This document shows positions 14,083 through 17,146 of a stretch of 17,146 nucleotides of DNA, one piece after another; position 1 is the first letter of the stretch; each line of letters begins with the position of its first letter. Below the pieces are notes generated by a model. The model searched no databases and was not told the origin of the DNA. It saw only the letters and a list, made by a program, of their open reading frames with translations. This stretch comes from RGIG6904 sp024680835. Its GTDB lineage: Bacteria > Bacillota > Clostridia > Lachnospirales > Lachnospiraceae. Where the stretch lies: positions 1 through 17,146 of the forward strand of contig JAILBP010000284.1 in NCBI GenBank assembly GCA_024680835.1. Direction: 5' to 3'. Made by a program: the position numbers and the translations under genes.

Positions 14083-16396
14083 CGATATTGCCTCCTTTTA
14101 TATCTATATTACCCGGATTTTCTGAATCACCCGGTTCATCCATATTGTCCGGAACATCTGATTCGCCGGAATCAGCTGTTATTCCGACATTTTCTATACT
14201 TCCTGTGTTTTCAGTATTTCCAATGCCCCCGGTACCTCCTGTGTTTCCGGAGTCTCCGGAATTATCAGTATTTCCCGTAATTCCGTTAAGCCTGTCCATG
14301 TTCTTCTTCATGCGGTCGACGTAGTCAGCACCTCCCATGGGCTTTGCAAAGACAAATCCCTGTATCATATCGCAGCCCTGGGATGCCAGGAATTCAACCT
14401 GTCCCTTTTCCTCAACACCTTCTGCCACTACCCGCATATTCAGGTCTTTTGCCAGTCTTATGGCCTCTGAGACCACTATCTTGCCTCTCTCGCCCGCATT
14501 TTCGCCCCTGAAGAACTCAGCATCAAGCTTTAAGACATCCAGCGGCATATCCTTTAGCGAATTCAGAGATGAATATCCCGAACCGAAGTCATCCATGGAA
14601 ACCGAGAACCCGTAGGACTGGAGTCTGGTAATGGTGCTGATCAGTGCATTCTTATCGTCAAAGAATGCGCTCTCCGTAAGCTCTATCTCAATATACTCAT
14701 GAGGTGTACCCTGCGAATCGACTATATCCCTGATCTGCTCTGCAAGGTCACTCTCGATAAAATGCGCTCTTGACACATTCACCGATACAGGAACGCATTT
14801 CAATCCTGCATCAAGCCATGCACGCTGATCCTTTGCCACGTGCTGGAGCATGTAGTGATCTATCTCGGTTATAAATCCGTTATCTTCAAATATTGGTATG
14901 AATTTCCCCGGCGGAACAAATCCGAATTCCGGAGATATCCAGCGCACCAGTGCCTCTGCTCCCTTCAACTGTTCTGTCACCGGATCGTATTTAGGCTGGT
15001 AGTAGACCGCAAACTCTTCATTTTCCAGAGCCTGTCTTTGATGCTCGGTAACTGTGGTGATCCATCGTTTTTCCTCCACCAGCTTTTCATCAAAGAACAC
15101 GATGCCGGATTCAGACCTGCTTGCCATGGTATTTCTGGCCGCACATGCGTTATTGTACTCAGCCTCAATGTCAAGGTCTTTTCTGCGCACAATGCGTCCT
15201 TTTGAGTTAACCCATATAGGAATACATGTTGCTCCGATCTGAAAATGGAGATTGCTGTCCTTTCCAATGCCATGAAGCGTATTCAGGTATGCTTCAAGTC
15301 TGGCCTTCAACTGTTCTTCATCGGTAATCCTCAGCAGCATCGCAAAATTAGAAGATGTTGTGTGCACACAAATTTCGTCCTTGCGCATATCCCGGCTGAG
15401 CAATCTGTGTATCTGTACCAGTATTTCATCTCCGGCCTCAACGGAATGGCACACGCAAAATGTCCTGTATTCCACAAATGTCACGTTGACAATTGCGAAT
15501 CTTTTCTTTGCGGAAAGTCGGCTGCGAAGAGTCTTCTCTCCCTTTAACAAAAACCACATCCAATTGTGTCCGCCTGTGACAAAATCCGTGGTCAGAACTC
15601 TTAAGCCTCTTCTCTGCTGAGAAACGCTCCTGATCAGATTTATCAGCATTATGATGACCGCGATCACTCCGACGCCGATGAATATTCCGAAAATACCTGC
15701 CGCAAGAAAAGCATCGTTTAAATTCAGGGAAAAATACACCTTAGCTATAAGATTACCATCTTGCACAGGCACTGACATCCACATCGGAAAATAGATCATG
15801 GTCTCATTGCCGAGCCTTTCCATCTCTTCCACCATTTCATCAGAGATATATACTTCACCGCTTATACCTTCACCTGTACTTTTATGTTCCACATCAACAT
15901 TGATCTCGGGCACATTCAGGTTGCTCGTAAAATCATTTATGCTATCGTTGACGGTGGTCCAAAGATATCTACCGTTAATCCCCAGCTCATCGCCATCAAC
16001 ATAAAACAGACCGTTTTCCTTATCCATGTAGCATAATACCCTGCCGGTCTCAAAGGTCAGCTTTATCTCTCCTCCCTCCAGCGAACAGGTATTCTCGCCG
16101 TAAACATACCGGATTTCTCCATTCCCATTCGTGAGCAAAAAAGGTCTCCCGGACATCTCCAGAACTTTAGTATCCTGTGTCTCGTCATATAGCTGCGCCA
16201 TATACCCTACAAGCCGGTTTTCGGAAGCGAACTTCGATGCTACAGCATATTCCATAAACGCTGTCACTATAGCAAGCAACATCACTGCTATGGCAACAAA
16301 CAATATGGTAAATGTCACAAAGGGGACCCAAAGATGCCCACTCTTCAGTTTTCTGATACTCTTATCTCTTCTCTTGGTCTTCAGCGCTTTTGCCAT
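14066..16396 (-). CDS. Membrane-anchored c-di-GMP phosphodiesterase (degenerate GGDEF + EAL)
   Basis: A 776-residue signalling protein. TM1 (about 22-48), an extracytoplasmic sensor region (about 52-228) and TM2 (about 232-256) precede a GGDEF-like domain (about 270-440) in which the signature reads TTSSNF. It should not make c-di-GMP. The EAL domain (about 460-690) has the catalytic set: E481 (EAL), N540 (VNVS), E572 (ELTES), D602/D603 (MDDFGSG), K623 (LKLD), E659 (AEGVE) and QGFVFAKP. It should hydrolyse c-di-GMP. A 70-residue acidic Gly/Asn/Ser/Thr tail follows and overlaps leuD. ATG 16396, with GGAAGGTG 6 nt upstream, is preferred over an in-frame GTG at 16405. Being upstream of leuD in one strand and overlapping it implies co-transcription. 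Confidence 0.92.
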   Translation of the reverse strand: MAKALKTKRRDKSIRKLKSGHLWVPFVTFTILFVAIAVMLLAIVTAFMEYAVASKFASENRLVGYMAQLYDETQDTKVLEMSGRPFLLTNGNGEIRYVYGENTCSLEGGEIKLTFETGRVLCYMDKENGLFYVDGDELGINGRYLWTTVNDSINDFTSNLNVPEINVDVEHKSTGEGISGEVYISDEMVEEMERLGNETMIYFPMWMSVPVQDGNLIAKVYFSLNLNDAFLAAGIFGIFIGVGVIAVIIMLINLIRSVSQQRRGLRVLTTDFVTGGHNWMWFLLKGEKTLRSRLSAKKRFAIVNVTFVEYRTFCVCHSVEAGDEILVQIHRLLSRDMRKDEICVHTTSSNFAMLLRITDEEQLKARLEAYLNTLHGIGKDSNLHFQIGATCIPIWVNSKGRIVRRKDLDIEAEYNNACAARNTMASRSESGIVFFDEKLVEEKRWITTVTEHQRQALENEEFAVYYQPKYDPVTEQLKGAEALVRWISPEFGFVPPGKFIPIFEDNGFITEIDHYMLQHVAKDQRAWLDAGLKCVPVSVNVSRAHFIESDLAEQIRDIVDSQGTPHEYIEIELTESAFFDDKNALISTITRLQSYGFSVSMDDFGSGYSSLNSLKDMPLDVLKLDAEFFRGENAGERGKIVVSEAIRLAKDLNMRVVAEGVEEKGQVEFLASQGCDMIQGFVFAKPMGGADYVDRMKKNMDRLNGITGNTDNSGDSGNTGGTGGIGNTENTGSIENVGITADSGESDVPDNMDEPGDSENPGNIDIKGGNIDGQDI
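14091..14098 (-). promoter_or_regulatory. leuD ribosome binding site inside the EAL gene
   Basis: AAAGGAGG, with an 8-nt spacer to the leuD ATG (14082). The same bases encode KGG near the C-terminus of the phosphodiesterase. Ribosomes finishing the upstream gene pass over this site. Confidence 0.8.
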
Positions 16397-16419
16397 GTTA
16401 AACACCTTCCGTTACCGTC

Positions 16420-16448
16420 GATATAAATGATCCGGTCAGCCATGTCAA
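16420..16448 (-). promoter_or_regulatory. Sigma-A promoter for the EAL-leuDC transcript
   Basis: A perfect -35 TTGACA (16443-16448), a 17-nt spacer and -10 TATATC (16420-16425) give the expected vegetative layout. It would start transcription about 15-20 bp before the ATG at 16396, leaving a very short leader that holds only the ribosome binding site. Confidence 0.65.
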
Positions 16449-16536
16449 TCAGCCATTACAATATCAAGTCACCTGATACAGACTCAGCACAACTTTTTTG
16501 ATTATATGACACTTTGCACAAATTATCAAGAAGATA

Positions 16537-16564
16537 TAAAGTATTCACTCTAAACAGCCGATAT
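16537..16564 (+). promoter_or_regulatory. Sigma-D/FliA-type (motility) promoter
   Basis: TAAA (16537-16540), 16 nt, GCCGATAT (16557-16564) matches the flagellar sigma factor consensus (TAAA - about 15 - GCCGATAT) in both boxes, with the spacer one base above the usual value. The start would fall near 16571, in a small CTTTC-CGTA-GAAAG hairpin, about 65 bp before the downstream ATG. Confidence 0.7.
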
Positions 16565-16636
16565 CTTTCCGTAGAAAGGATTCAGTGTAAACAGGGCAGC
16601 TTTACCGCCCCACTCAAGACTACAAGGAGGTAGACC

Positions 16637-17146
16637 ATGAGCATTTCAAACATCACATCGAATGTTGCTGCTACAACCGGTTATAACGGATATACCGGCA
16701 CAGCAAAAACAAAAGAAGAAAAACCCAAAGAGCAGATCCCGGAAGGCGTTGTATATGAGAAGTCTTCTGAGGAAAAGACCGACAAGACAAAACAGACATA
16801 CACCAAAGACTCAATAGACAGAAACGCTCTCATCGAAAAGATGAAAGCCGATACGGATTCCCGTGTTGCACAGCTTAAATCTCTCGTAGAGAAGATCATC
16901 TCAGGACAGGGCAACACTCTCGCAAAAGCGGACGACATGTGGAAATTCCTGGCAAACGGTGATTTCACCGTAGACGAAGCCACCAAAAAACAGGCTCAGG
17001 CAGACATAGCCGAGGACGGATACTGGGGCGCAGAGAAGACCAGCGACAGGATCCTGGATTTCGCAAAGGCTCTCTCAGGTGGCGACAAGGCCAAGGCAGA
17101 CGAACTTCTGGACGCATTCAAGAAAGGCTACGAAGAAGCCACCAAG
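16637..17146 (+). CDS. Protein of unknown function, probably motility regulon (N-terminal part)
   Basis: 170 codons are visible and the gene runs off the right edge. It starts MSISNITSNVAATTGYNGYTG with AAGGAGG 6 nt upstream (16624-16630), a very strong site. Residues 1-60 are hydrophilic and probably disordered (Lys/Glu/Thr-rich). From about 61 the protein is helical (IDRNALIEKMKADTDSRV, then ISGQGNTLAKADDMWKFL, AEDGYWGAEKTSDRILDFA, KADELLDAFKKGYEEA). No signal peptide or membrane helix is seen. I recognise the style as a conserved clostridial protein, and the SDRILDFA...GYEEA part faintly recalls DUF5610, but I cannot name it. The sigma-D-type promoter upstream suggests a flagellar or motility role, perhaps structural or chaperone-like. 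That is inference. Confidence 0.88.
   Translation, partial: MSISNITSNVAATTGYNGYTGTAKTKEEKPKEQIPEGVVYEKSSEEKTDKTKQTYTKDSIDRNALIEKMKADTDSRVAQLKSLVEKIISGQGNTLAKADDMWKFLANGDFTVDEATKKQAQADIAEDGYWGAEKTSDRILDFAKALSGGDKAKADELLDAFKKGYEEATK

Noticed and set aside
14977..15273. Minus-strand open frame inside the phosphodiesterase gene
   Set aside because: Out of frame with the GGDEF/EAL protein and without family motifs; a shadow frame.
16681..16986. Minus-strand open frame of 101 codons
   Set aside because: Antisense to the strongly supported gene starting at 16637; no ribosome binding site and no recognisable protein pattern.

Overview
The window looks like the chromosome of an anaerobic, probably flagellated member of the Clostridia, most likely Lachnospiraceae. 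The reasons are the protein styles (cysteine-rich clostridial PheS, an EMAP-type tRNA-binding domain on PheT, Lachnospiraceae-like TPR and zinc-ribbon membrane proteins), strong AGGAGG-type ribosome binding sites, moderate GC by eye, and a sigma-D/FliA-type promoter. The family assignment rests on recognised protein style, not on a search. I see no rRNA, tRNA, CRISPR array, insertion sequence or prophage gene.

Left block (1-9074, all minus strand). Read in the direction of transcription it holds: a small two-helix membrane protein with an Ala/Glu coiled-coil tail (9074-8256); a zinc-ribbon/coiled-coil/single-TM/TPR protein (8188-6542); pheS and pheT, the two subunits of phenylalanyl-tRNA synthetase; a strong intrinsic terminator at 2942-2985; then queA (queuosine), tyrA (prephenate dehydrogenase with ACT domain) and the first 178 codons of aroA, which runs off the left edge. 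pheST is closely linked to the unknown membrane-protein genes, with 26 bp between them and no T-box. queA and tyrA are translationally coupled.

Centre (9075-10108). A divergent promoter region precedes the only plus-strand gene of the middle. It encodes a 277-residue protein with two AP2-like domains around an HNH-like core that appears to have lost its catalytic histidines, so it may be a DNA-binding protein derived from a homing endonuclease.

Right block (10169-16396, minus strand). A sigma-A-type promoter drives a membrane-anchored protein with a degenerate GGDEF domain and an intact EAL domain (c-di-GMP phosphodiesterase). Its acidic Gly/Asn-rich tail overlaps the start of a leuD-type gene. 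Then come leuC-, leuD- and leuC-type genes, giving two tandem small/large subunit pairs of isopropylmalate-isomerase-family hydro-lyases. A roughly 225-bp palindromic, multi-hairpin intergenic element sits between the first leuD and leuC. One 31-bp end of this element recurs just downstream of pheT, and a more diverged relative lies just downstream of the first leuC.

Right edge (16397-17146). Beyond a divergent promoter region, a plus-strand gene runs off the window. It has an excellent ribosome binding site and a TAAA-N16-GCCGATAT promoter, which links this protein of unknown function to the motility regulon. The neighbouring c-di-GMP phosphodiesterase would fit that link.
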